Shown piece after piece: positions 26,173 to 34,294 of a stretch of 64,000 bases of DNA. The stretch is from Maribacter arenosus (GTDB lineage Bacteria > Bacteroidota > Bacteroidia > Flavobacteriales > Flavobacteriaceae), in contig NZ_JABTCG010000001.1 of NCBI RefSeq assembly GCF_014610845.1, positions 186,001 to 250,000 of the forward strand, in the 5' to 3' direction. Under the pieces are notes generated by a model that saw only the letters and a list, made by a program, of their open reading frames with translations, had not been told where the DNA came from and searched no databases. Position 1 is the stretch's first letter, and every line of letters starts with the position of its first letter. A program made the translations under genes and the position numbers.

Positions 26173-27012
26173 ATGATGCATATTTTAGTCCCTACCGATT
26201 TTTCAGAAAATGCCTGGAATGCCCTAAAATATGGGGTGAATTTATATAAGGATATTGAGTGTACGTTCCACCTACTTCACATTAACCCGATTCCGGCCTA
26301 TTCGGCTGCAGGGACCTCAGTAAAGGTTTCTTCAAGGATGGTGAAGGAAAATGTCCTGGGCAGCAATAAAGTTAGCTTTGATCAATTATTAATGCGGGTC
26401 GATAAAATCATTCCGAGCAAGAAACATCGGTTTACAACCATTTCCTCCCATAATTTTTTTGTGGAATCTATAAAACGCCATGTAGAGAACAAAAAGATAG
26501 ATTTGATCATTATGGGAACGAAAGGCGCTTCGGGTTTAAAGGAAGTTACTATGGGAAGTAATACCGGGGATGTCCTTACAAAGGTAAAATGTCCGTTACT
26601 GGCCGTACCTGAGAATACCGTTTACAAAATACCAAAGGAAATAGCTTTTCCTACCGACTACCATTTGAGCTACGATTTAAAAGTACTTGACACTCTTATT
26701 AATATGGCCAACATGTACAAATCAAATTTACGCGTTTTACATATTTCTAAAAAGGGGGAAAGCTTGAGTGATGTACAGATGGAAAATAAGGAATTTTTAA
26801 AGGATTATTTACAAGATGTCGATCATAGTTTCCATTCGCTGACGGGGTCCGACCTTGAAACAGCAGTACAGTGTTTCACCGAATCAAGGGATATAGATAT
26901 GATCGCTATGGTCGCCAAAAACCTTAATTTCTTTCAACGAATACTCTTTAGACCCAAGGTAGAACAGATAAGTTACCATACGGATATTCCCTTTTTGGTA
27001 CTTCATGAGTAA
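26173..27012 (+). CDS. Universal stress protein, second domain degenerate
   Basis: 279 residues, two USP-like halves. The first (ILVPTDFSENAWNAL) has the ATP motif in GTKGASGLKEVTMGSN. The second (about 150-279) keeps the USP strand pattern (MVAKNLNFFQRILFRPKVEQISYHTDIPFLVL) but has lost the G-x2-G-x9-G(S/T) residues. It is transcribed alone behind site 6, right after the response regulator gene, and ends 12 nt from the convergent thioredoxin gene. Start is ATG 26173 or 26176. Confidence 0.9.
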   Translation: MMHILVPTDFSENAWNALKYGVNLYKDIECTFHLLHINPIPAYSAAGTSVKVSSRMVKENVLGSNKVSFDQLLMRVDKIIPSKKHRFTTISSHNFFVESIKRHVENKKIDLIIMGTKGASGLKEVTMGSNTGDVLTKVKCPLLAVPENTVYKIPKEIAFPTDYHLSYDLKVLDTLINMANMYKSNLRVLHISKKGESLSDVQMENKEFLKDYLQDVDHSFHSLTGSDLETAVQCFTESRDIDMIAMVAKNLNFFQRILFRPKVEQISYHTDIPFLVLHE

Positions 27013-27023
27013 CAACTTCTATT

Positions 27024-27323
27024 TCAGTTTTGGGATTGAATAATTTGAATGATTTCCCCTTTTTGAAGCACACCGGATTGTCGCCAAACCTGTTTGCCGT
27101 TTTTAAATAAGAGCATCGTAGGCACTCCACGAACTTGGTATTTTGCGGCAATTGATGGGTTTTTGTCCACATCGATTTTTACGATTTTAACCCCATCGCC
27201 CATATCGTTCTTCACTTCTTTGAGAATTGGTGCCAGCATTTTGCAAGGACCACACCAGTCGGCGAAAAAATCGACCAGAACCGGGGTTTCCGAGTTAATG
27301 ATTTTATTGAAACTACTTTTCAT
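27024..27323 (-). CDS. trxA: Thioredoxin
   Basis: 99-residue thioredoxin with the active site WCGPCK (in FFADWCGPCKMLAPIL), the cis-Pro segment RGVPTMLLF and a C-terminal helix. It reduces protein disulfides and would be recharged by the thioredoxin reductase encoded at 39088-40053. I choose ATG 27323; the upstream extension to 27347 (MRGKFVKT) is not part of the usual fold and overlaps the promoter region. It is divergent from a universal stress gene over site 7, which places a redox protein under the stress regulator. Confidence 0.92.
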   Translation of the reverse strand: MKSSFNKIINSETPVLVDFFADWCGPCKMLAPILKEVKNDMGDGVKIVKIDVDKNPSIAAKYQVRGVPTMLLFKNGKQVWRQSGVLQKGEIIQIIQSQN

Positions 27324-27343
27324 GGTTTTAACGAATTTGCCTC

Positions 27344-27417
27344 GCAAATTAGCAAAATACCAAGACTTCTAAACTGACCAATATCATGGTTTATAATATT
27401 GATGAAAGCTAACTTTG
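27344..27417. promoter_or_regulatory. FNR/CRP-like box between thioredoxin and USP operon (site 7)
   Basis: Box TGACCAATATCA at 27375-27386. Rightward, TAACTTTG (27410-27417), a perfect TAnnTTTG, sits at the 23-base spacing and serves the USP operon. Leftward, TAATTTGC (27351-27344) is at the same distance from the dyad and precedes thioredoxin; it is a weaker match. Confidence 0.72.
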
Positions 27418-27440
27418 ATAAAACGCGTAAATCATTTAAC

Positions 27441-28286
27441 ATGAGAAAGATTTTGGTTCCAACGGATTTTTCAGACAATGCCTTCAATGCCTTAAAATAT
27501 GCTTGTCATGTCTTCAAGTATGAGAAAAGTGAAATCTTTGTCATGCATGCCTATGCCGATGAGGTCTACCAAAAGGACAGACTCACGAAAAGAAGCCTTT
27601 TGGACGAATTAAAGGAAAAAACATTCAGAAAATCGGAGGAACGATTAAAAACGGTTTTAAAGGACATAAAACACCTTTATCCCAATCCACAACATAAGTA
27701 CAGATCAATATCCGCCTTCGGTACCCTGATCGATGAGGTGAATGACCTTGTTAACCAAGAAAATATGGATGTTGTTGTTATGGCCACAAGGGGAGAGACC
27801 AATGATCGAAGCCTAACCTTCGGAAGTAATACGTTACAAGTCTTAAAGTATATAAGTTGTCCGGTACTGGCCATACCGGAGGGCTATGCCTATCATGCCC
27901 CCAAAGAAGTGCTATTTCCCACCAATTATTTGGCGCCCTATAAAAGGCGTGAATTAAAATTACTTTGTGAAATGTCGGGTTCGTTTAGATCCACTATCCA
28001 TATGTTGTATATCGATCCTATTAAAAAGCTTACCCTACGACAAGAAGACAACCAGCAATTTCTTAGGGATTGCCTTCCAAAGGCCAAATTAGTATTTGAG
28101 ACCACCCAGGAAAAAGATAAGACCGTTGCTATTACCAAATACATTTTACATAAAGATATTGATATGTTGGTTTTGGTGAATTCGAGACACTCATTCCTTG
28201 AGGATATGTTGTCACAATCTACGTTGGATAAGATTGGACTTCACGTCAAGATTCCATTTCTGGTCTTGCAGAATTTGTTTAGATAA
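27441..28286 (+). CDS. Universal stress protein, second domain degenerate
   Basis: 281 residues from ATG 27441. The frame is open from an ATG at 27399, but the -7 element at 27410-27417 lies downstream of that codon, and MRKILVPTDFSDNAF is the normal family start. The first domain has ATRGETNDRSLTFGSN (first Gly of the nucleotide motif replaced by Ala). The second carries the shared tail VNSRHSFLEDML instead of an ATP site. First gene of a three-USP operon with 17- and 2-nt gaps. Confidence 0.9.
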   Translation: MRKILVPTDFSDNAFNALKYACHVFKYEKSEIFVMHAYADEVYQKDRLTKRSLLDELKEKTFRKSEERLKTVLKDIKHLYPNPQHKYRSISAFGTLIDEVNDLVNQENMDVVVMATRGETNDRSLTFGSNTLQVLKYISCPVLAIPEGYAYHAPKEVLFPTNYLAPYKRRELKLLCEMSGSFRSTIHMLYIDPIKKLTLRQEDNQQFLRDCLPKAKLVFETTQEKDKTVAITKYILHKDIDMLVLVNSRHSFLEDMLSQSTLDKIGLHVKIPFLVLQNLFR

Positions 28287-28303
28287 CTAAAAAAAGTCGA
28301 ACA

Positions 28304-29152
28304 ATGAAACGTATAATCTTACCCACCGATTTTTCAAAAAATGCCTATAACGCCATTAGTTATGCCCTAAAATTGTTTAAGGAGATCGAATGTACTTTCT
28401 ACCTATTGAACACGTATACACCAGCTATTTATCAGGCCGAGTACGTATTGCATAGTCCTGGACAGATCGGTCTCGGCGATATCTATCAGGAAAACTCCTT
28501 AACACAATTGAATAGTTTGAAAAATAAATTGATATCGGAGTTTAAGAATAAAAAACACACTTTTATGGTACATTCCGCTTTTAACATCCTGATAGATGAA
28601 ATAGTGGAAACCTCCAAAAAAGAACATGCCGATTTAGTGGTAATGGGTACACAAGGGGCGACAGGGGCCAAAGAGATTTTTATTGGAACCAATACGGTGC
28701 ATGTGATAAAAAAAGGGTGTTGTCCTGTTTTGGCCATTCCTACCGGTTTTAATTACGAACCCCCAAAAGCAATCTTATTCCCGACAGACTTTGAAATCGA
28801 GTACCAAAAAGAACAAATGCAAGAGCTTTTAGACCTGGCAGAACATCACGAATCAAAAATCGAGATAATACATGTGTCATCGGGATACGACCTAACAAGT
28901 TCCCAATTAAAACACAAAGCTAAATTAAAAGGAATATTGGGTGGGATTGCACATCTTTTCCATGAGTTGCCCAATCAGGAAGTGATTACAGCCATAAATA
29001 CGTTTCAACAGAATAAGAAAATCGACATATTGGTCATGATCCAAAATCGCCATTCTTTTCTAGAACGATTGTTTATCGAACCTGTGATCAAAAAGTTAGG
29101 TTTTCATGAAACCATTCCATTTATGGTAATTCCACCACATCAAAATAATTGA
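28304..29152 (+). CDS. Universal stress protein, second domain degenerate
   Basis: 282 residues. The N-terminal half has an intact nucleotide motif, GTQGATGAKEIFIGTN. The C-terminal half has IQNRHSFLERLFIEPVIKKL in the place of the motif, nearly the same as in the following gene, showing recent duplication between these two. Middle gene of the USP operon behind site 7, and 2 nt before the next start codon. Confidence 0.9.
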   Translation: MKRIILPTDFSKNAYNAISYALKLFKEIECTFYLLNTYTPAIYQAEYVLHSPGQIGLGDIYQENSLTQLNSLKNKLISEFKNKKHTFMVHSAFNILIDEIVETSKKEHADLVVMGTQGATGAKEIFIGTNTVHVIKKGCCPVLAIPTGFNYEPPKAILFPTDFEIEYQKEQMQELLDLAEHHESKIEIIHVSSGYDLTSSQLKHKAKLKGILGGIAHLFHELPNQEVITAINTFQQNKKIDILVMIQNRHSFLERLFIEPVIKKLGFHETIPFMVIPPHQNN

Positions 29153-29154
29153 AT

Positions 29155-30009
29155 ATGCAAAATATTCTAATACCAACAGATTTTTCGAATGATGCGTATA
29201 ATGCCCTTTTTTATGCATCAAGACTTTTTAAGTCCAAAACCTGTAATTTTTATCTTTTAAATGCCTATAGTGAGAGAACGCCATTACTTAGCAGGAATGT
29301 TGACAAAAGCAATGGGTATCGTAAAGGTTTACTTGAACAACTTAACGACGAATCGTGCGAAGAACTGAAACGAACTTTCCACAGAATCAATTTAGACCAT
29401 AAGTGTCCCAATCATAGGTACAAAATGATTCCGGTTAAAATGGATCTGACCGAAGCTATTTCAAATGCGATCGACGAGTACAATATTGATCTTGTCCTCA
29501 TGGGAAATAAAGGTAAATCTAGTGGTTTAGGGGTATATTTGGGTAGTTCTACCACCAAGACCATGGCATCTATAACAAAGTGTCCCATTATGGCCGTTCC
29601 CATGAACGCCGATTTTAAGATTCCTTATGAAATGGCTTTTGCCACTGATTACAGAAGGCATTATGATGCACAAGTGCTCAAGCCTTTAAAAGAAATGGCA
29701 ACCCATTGTGGATCCGCCATACGAGTGGTACATATCAATGAAGAAAAAAGATTAACCCATCTACAGGAGAGTAATCTTAAAACCTTGAGGGCGTATTTAG
29801 AACCCATAGATAATTCATTGCACTGGATGCCGAATTTTACGAGCAAAACAAAGGCCATACAAGTTTTTTTAAATGAACTTGGCATAGAAATGCTCGTTAT
29901 GATCAATTATGAGCATAGTTTTTTAGAACGCTTATTGAATGAACCCGTAATAAAAAAGTTGGCCTTTGATATTGATATTCCGTTTATGGTAATTCCTAGT
30001 ACCACTTGA
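29155..30009 (+). CDS. Universal stress protein, second domain degenerate
   Basis: 284 residues from ATG 29155; a TTG six bases upstream would overlap the previous stop and is less likely. The first domain has GNKGKSSGLGVYLGSS, an intact nucleotide pattern. The second has INYEHSFLERLLNEPVIKKL, the degenerate form shared with its neighbours. Last gene of the USP operon; the next gene starts about 140 bp downstream without a recognisable box. Confidence 0.9.
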   Translation: MQNILIPTDFSNDAYNALFYASRLFKSKTCNFYLLNAYSERTPLLSRNVDKSNGYRKGLLEQLNDESCEELKRTFHRINLDHKCPNHRYKMIPVKMDLTEAISNAIDEYNIDLVLMGNKGKSSGLGVYLGSSTTKTMASITKCPIMAVPMNADFKIPYEMAFATDYRRHYDAQVLKPLKEMATHCGSAIRVVHINEEKRLTHLQESNLKTLRAYLEPIDNSLHWMPNFTSKTKAIQVFLNELGIEMLVMINYEHSFLERLLNEPVIKKLAFDIDIPFMVIPSTT

Positions 30010-30150
30010 CGAAATTGTAAACCCTGTTATTCGAAGAGTAATTGAGAATAGCCAATATGAATAGGAATGTTTAATTCACTAACAAAGTTAAAAGGTTAAA
30101 CAATTTTATTTTTTGCTTACCCATCGAAATAATTAAAAAGATATAAACGC

Positions 30151-30558
30151 ATGAAGAATAGTGGAGTTTGGCTCGATAAGGAAAAGGCGCATATTGTAAC
30201 GCTCGTCAAAGAATCCGAATCCTTTGAAACCTTGTTTTCAAATATTGAAACTTTTAGGCCATTTGGTGGCTCGGGTACGAAGTCAGCCAAATGGGGTCCG
30301 CAGGATGTCGTTCAGGACAGTAAGTTTTTAGAGCGCGAGAAGCACCAATTTAAAGCATATTTCAAGAACTTGGCAGAAGCCATAAAAACTGCGGATAACA
30401 TCGCCCTTTTTGGTCCGGCTGAAACGGCGGCAAAGTTTAAAAAGGAATTGGATACAAACTATCCGCAATTAGCTGCCAAGGTTAAGATCGTAAGCAAGGC
30501 GGATAGTATGACCGACAACCAAATAAGGAAATTGGTTCGGGAGTACTTCAGAAATTAA
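30151..30558 (+). CDS. Small protein, possible eRF1-like (baeRF) fold
   Basis: 135 residues, unknown function. The N-terminus KNSGVWLDKEKAHIVTL and the C-terminal part NIALFGPAETAAKFKKEL...LVREYF resemble small bacterial proteins related to the archaeo-eukaryotic release factor and host-attachment (baeRF) group, judged by eye only. If right, it may act on stalled or idle ribosomes, which would suit the island's hibernation theme. It is 18 nt before an MscS channel gene. No FNR-like box is seen upstream. Confidence 0.6.
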   Translation: MKNSGVWLDKEKAHIVTLVKESESFETLFSNIETFRPFGGSGTKSAKWGPQDVVQDSKFLEREKHQFKAYFKNLAEAIKTADNIALFGPAETAAKFKKELDTNYPQLAAKVKIVSKADSMTDNQIRKLVREYFRN

Positions 30559-30576
30559 TTCTGAAAATAAACTGGT

Positions 30577-31473
30577 ATGCAACGATTAGATGATTTATTA
30601 AAGGATCCCTTAGTGCTTCAAGGACTGCAGTTGTTGATTTGGCTGGTCATTATCATCTTAGGAATAGGATTTCTCAGGAGATTGGCCAAGAATCGAATCG
30701 AAAACATAAGTATTAGGTATAAGGCACAAAAAGGTATCGAGATTATCGGATATATCCTTATTGCAATATTGTTATTAGTGACATTTACTTTAGATAGTGT
30801 AAGGGACTATACGATTATTATCGGACTTTTTACAGCTGGACTCACTTTTACCCTGCAAGAATTGATTTTAAGTATTGCAGGTTCTTTTTATATTTTTTTC
30901 TTGAGGGTCTATAAACCTGGTGACCGTATTGAGATGAACAATATTAAGGGTGATGTAATCGACATTGATAGTATTTATACGACGATTATGGAAATAGGGG
31001 AATGGGTGAACAGCGATAATTATTCGGGTAGGATCATAAAAATCAGTAATGCATTTGTTTTCAAAGGGCCCATTAAGAACTATTCAATGGACTTCCCTTT
31101 TGTATGGGACGAACTCAACATTCTTATAACTTATGACTCCGATCTTGAATTGGCGAAGAAGACAATTATGGATGGGGCTACAGAATTATTATCCGACTAT
31201 ACGAATGAATCCAAAACGAACTGGGCTAAAATGGTGCAACGCTATTATATAGAAGATGCGAAAATAGACCCATCGTTGGCCATAAGTTTAACCGATAATT
31301 GGATTGTACTTAATCTAAGGTACATTACCGACTATAAATTGAGAAGGAGTGTAAAACATAGATTGTTTGAAAAAATAGAACGCTCGATTAAGTTGACCAA
31401 GGGCAAGGTTAAAATAGCCTCTACCACCTTGCAATTGCTTAAAATCCCTGAAGTTGAAGTGCATGTAAAGTAG
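30577..31473 (+). CDS. Small-conductance mechanosensitive channel (MscS family)
   Basis: 298 residues with three transmembrane helices: about 15-35, 55-75 and 83-110. The third is the pore helix, TAGLTFTLQELILSIAGSFYIFF. It is followed by the beta domain opening KPGDRIEMNNIKGDVIDIDSIYTTI and an alpha/beta cytosolic cage. It would release solutes on osmotic downshift. The gene lies between the small eRF1-like gene and the ATP-cone nuclease, a combination whose meaning is not clear. Confidence 0.9.
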   Translation: MQRLDDLLKDPLVLQGLQLLIWLVIIILGIGFLRRLAKNRIENISIRYKAQKGIEIIGYILIAILLLVTFTLDSVRDYTIIIGLFTAGLTFTLQELILSIAGSFYIFFLRVYKPGDRIEMNNIKGDVIDIDSIYTTIMEIGEWVNSDNYSGRIIKISNAFVFKGPIKNYSMDFPFVWDELNILITYDSDLELAKKTIMDGATELLSDYTNESKTNWAKMVQRYYIEDAKIDPSLAISLTDNWIVLNLRYITDYKLRRSVKHRLFEKIERSIKLTKGKVKIASTTLQLLKIPEVEVHVK

Positions 31474-31551
31474 GACTATTGTTGCTTACAACCGCGTGTC
31501 AACGACAATTGATATAGGCTGGTTCTTAGCCAGTTCAGAAACTGAAATTTT

Positions 31552-32397
31552 ATGAAAGAACAAAAAGCAATTGAGATCATTAAATCTTCTGGTGACAAAG
31601 TTCGGTTTTCGTTAACGAAATTAAGAAAGTCATTGCAGCGGAGCGGAGCGGATGAAGCTTTGGTAGCTCAAATCGTGAATCAAGTAAGGGACGAGCTTTA
31701 TCAAGGCATATCAACCCGCGAAATATATAATCGGGCCTTTGCTCTATTAAAGAAGAAAAAAGCGGTCTTTGCTTCTAAATACAAATTGAAAAAAGCAATT
31801 TACGAATTGGGCCCCACGGGCTTCCCTTTTGAGAAATTCGTTGCGGCTATCTTGCTATATTCGGGCTACACCACTGAGGTGGGCAAGATAATTCAAGGCC
31901 ATTGCGTAACCCATGAGGTAGATGTGTTCGCTAAGAAAAATGGATTGGTAGCTGTTATTGAATGTAAATTCCATAGTGAGGAAGGGCGCAATTGCAACGT
32001 TAAAATCCCCTTGTATATCCATTCGAGATATGAGGATATAAAAAAACACTGGAACCGGAAAAGAAATGATAACCATACATTAGATAAAGGTTGGGTGGTA
32101 ACAAACACCCGCTTTACAGAAGATGCCATTGCTTATGGCAAATGTGTAGATTTGTATTTATTAAGTTGGGATGTACCCGAAGGCGACGGGTTAAAAGACC
32201 GAATCGATAGACTTGGACTATATCCCATTACCGTTTCTACGCTGTTGAGCAAGCGGGAGAAGCAGTTTTTGTTGAGTCGGGATATTGTACTATGTCGTCA
32301 ATTGTTGAATGATCATTTTTTTCTTGACCATTTGGAAATCCAAGAACCACGAAAAGAAAAAATAATGAAAGAACTTCGCCAATTATGTAATTGTTGA
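31552..32397 (+). CDS. ATP-cone domain fused to an Mrr-like PD-(D/E)xK nuclease
   Basis: 281 residues. Residues 3-85 form an ATP-cone, the nucleotide sensor of ribonucleotide reductases and NrdR (IEIIKSSGDKVRFSLTKLRKSL). Residues 90-200 carry a restriction-endonuclease core: Glu94 in FPFEKFVAAIL, Asp124 in HEVDVFA and Glu137-x-Lys139 in AVIECKF, i.e. a complete set of metal-binding and catalytic residues. The tail (about 205-281) is helical and unassigned. ATP or dATP binding could gate DNA or RNA cleavage. It is followed after 7 nt by a beta-CASP nuclease gene, suggesting joint nucleic acid processing. Confidence 0.85.
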   Translation: MKEQKAIEIIKSSGDKVRFSLTKLRKSLQRSGADEALVAQIVNQVRDELYQGISTREIYNRAFALLKKKKAVFASKYKLKKAIYELGPTGFPFEKFVAAILLYSGYTTEVGKIIQGHCVTHEVDVFAKKNGLVAVIECKFHSEEGRNCNVKIPLYIHSRYEDIKKHWNRKRNDNHTLDKGWVVTNTRFTEDAIAYGKCVDLYLLSWDVPEGDGLKDRIDRLGLYPITVSTLLSKREKQFLLSRDIVLCRQLLNDHFFLDHLEIQEPRKEKIMKELRQLCNC

Positions 32398-32404
32398 CCT
32401 CCTC

Positions 32405-33775
32405 ATGGATACGATAAAAGTCACATTTTTAGGAGCTTCGGGAACAGTAACGGGATCTAAATTCTATTTGGAAACACCAGAACTTAACCTAATGGTCGAT
32501 TGCGGTATGTTCCAAGGCTTGAAAGAGCTTAGGGAAATGAACTGGGTACCCTTGCCTGTGGATGTCAAAAATTTGGATTTTATTTTACTCACGCACGGGC
32601 ATTTAGATCATACAGGGTATTTGCCCAGATTACTACAGCAAGGTTTTCATGGGCAAATTTTAGGAACTTCACCCACATTGGCCATAACCTCGATCATTCT
32701 AAAGGACAGTGCCAAGATCCATGAAGAAGAGGCCGAAAAAGCTAATAGGGAAGGGTATTCAAAGCATAAACCTGCGCTTCCTTTCTTTACCCTTGAAGAT
32801 GCGGAAAAGACCACTGCACTTTTTTCTTCCATTGAAAATATGGAGTGGGTGACACTTTCACCAAATATAAAATTCAGAACGAAATACAATGGCCATATTA
32901 TAGGTGCTACATTCATAGAGTTGGATATTTTAAGGAAACGCTTTGTGTTTTCGGGTGATGTTGGTCGAGAAGAAGATGTATTGTTGGCACCTCCAGAACG
33001 ACCGGAATGGGCAGATTACCTATTTATCGAGAGTACCTATGGCAATAAAAACCACCCTAAAGAAGATGTCGAGGGTATATTGACGCAGTTGGTAAAAAAG
33101 ACCATCAATCAAAGGGGAACCTTGATTGTTCCTTCATTCGCTGTTGAACGATTACAGTCATTGATGTATCAATTGTGGATGCTTTATAAAAAGAACAAAA
33201 TTCCAAATATCCCTATATTTATTGATAGTCCAATGGGCAATAATGTATTATCGGTCTTTGAACAGTTTCCCGAATGGCATAAGCTTTCCCTAAAAGAATA
33301 CCATGCAATGTGTAAGCATATGACCATCATTAGTTCTTACAAGGAAACCTGGGAAACCATTGATGATCCTCGGCCAAAAATCGTAATCGCCGGAAGTGGA
33401 ATGGTAACCGGGGGTCGGGTACTTACTTACCTGAAGCAGTTGATAGATGTTGAAAGTACCACAGTGTTATTGGTGGGATATCAAGCTGAGGGAACCCGGG
33501 GCAAACAACTATTGGAAGGAGCGTTCGAATTGAAACTTTTTGGAAAGTACTACCCTGTAAAGGCTAAGATAATGCACCTCGAAAGCCTATCGGCCCATGC
33601 AGACCAAAGTGGATTACTACATTGGTTGTCAGGATTGAAAAATATTCCCGAAAGGGTGTTTTTGGTCCATGGCGAGCCAACGGCTTTAGATGCGTTTAGA
33701 AGTAAACTAATTTATAATTTAAAATGGAATGTGCATATTCCCAAGTTGTATGAGACCATTGAACTAATGGTCTGA
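32405..33775 (+). CDS. MBL-fold beta-CASP ribonuclease (YSH1-like)
   Basis: 456 residues. A metallo-beta-lactamase core shows HGHLDH (His64, His66, Asp68, His69) and the VFSGDVGRE motif, followed by a beta-CASP domain and the RNA-specific C-terminal GSGMVTGGR and SAHADQ motifs. These are zinc-dependent endo- or exo-nucleases of the CPSF-73/RNase J superfamily. The single polypeptide is shorter than RNase J and lacks its long C-terminal domain. It is cotranscribed with the ATP-cone nuclease. RNA is the probable substrate. Confidence 0.92.
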   Translation: MDTIKVTFLGASGTVTGSKFYLETPELNLMVDCGMFQGLKELREMNWVPLPVDVKNLDFILLTHGHLDHTGYLPRLLQQGFHGQILGTSPTLAITSIILKDSAKIHEEEAEKANREGYSKHKPALPFFTLEDAEKTTALFSSIENMEWVTLSPNIKFRTKYNGHIIGATFIELDILRKRFVFSGDVGREEDVLLAPPERPEWADYLFIESTYGNKNHPKEDVEGILTQLVKKTINQRGTLIVPSFAVERLQSLMYQLWMLYKKNKIPNIPIFIDSPMGNNVLSVFEQFPEWHKLSLKEYHAMCKHMTIISSYKETWETIDDPRPKIVIAGSGMVTGGRVLTYLKQLIDVESTTVLLVGYQAEGTRGKQLLEGAFELKLFGKYYPVKAKIMHLESLSAHADQSGLLHWLSGLKNIPERVFLVHGEPTALDAFRSKLIYNLKWNVHIPKLYETIELMV

Positions 33776-33783
33776 TCACTGGC

Positions 33784-33826
33784 TGATTTATGTCATTGTT
33801 ATGTTGATGTGCCCTTTGTAATTTTA
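33784..33826 (+). promoter_or_regulatory. FNR/CRP-like box plus -7 element (site 8)
   Basis: Box TGATTTATGTCA at 33784-33795 begins 9 nt after the nuclease stop codon. After 23 bases comes TAATTTTA (33819-33826), 16 nt before the ATG of paralog C. Confidence 0.7.
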
Positions 33827-33842
33827 CATAAACTCAAATACC

Positions 33843-34277
33843 ATGACTTCCCACAAAAAGTTGACAAAAGAGGTTCAAACATCAAAGATGACCGAAATGT
33901 ACAGGGAGTACCAGAATTGGAAATCCCATTTACAACTCGTTTATGACGAACTAACCTTTATCGAACATTTACTAAATTCGTATGTGTTTGAACCAAATAC
34001 ACCAAATTTGTTTGAACGCTTGCAAGACTACCAGGCACGGATAAAAAAAACAAGGGCCAAAAGGGAAATGGTTTGCAAGATGATTTTAAGCCATGAAAGG
34101 AATATTGGCGGAATGATCGAATGTACAGATACGGCATGCGATAATTTTTATAATCAAAAACATGAAAAACTTAAAGCCGAAACCGTAAGTTTCATGGAAG
34201 ATTTTAAAATCCTTAAATCGGAAATATTCGAATATGCAGGAGGGATCTTAAAAAAACGTAAACCCAGTACAAAATAA
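33843..34277 (+). CDS. Small helical protein, stress-island paralog C
   Basis: 144 residues, predicted helical throughout. Shared family motif NWKSHLQLVYDELTFIEHLL at residues 22-41. A basic central helix follows (QARIKKTRAKREMVCKMILSHERNIGGMIE), then a C-terminal helix FMEDFKILKSEIFEYAG. The N-terminus lacks any signal peptide, so it is cytoplasmic. It is monocistronic behind site 8 and convergent with the LytTR regulator gene. No function can be assigned. Confidence 0.8.
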   Translation: MTSHKKLTKEVQTSKMTEMYREYQNWKSHLQLVYDELTFIEHLLNSYVFEPNTPNLFERLQDYQARIKKTRAKREMVCKMILSHERNIGGMIECTDTACDNFYNQKHEKLKAETVSFMEDFKILKSEIFEYAGGILKKRKPSTK

Positions 34278-34294
34278 ACAAGGCTATATTGCCA

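Noticed and set aside
31552-32397. Type IV or type II restriction system
   Set aside because: No methyltransferase, McrB-like GTPase or defence neighbours; the ATP-cone fusion and the nuclease/channel context do not fit a classical restriction locus.
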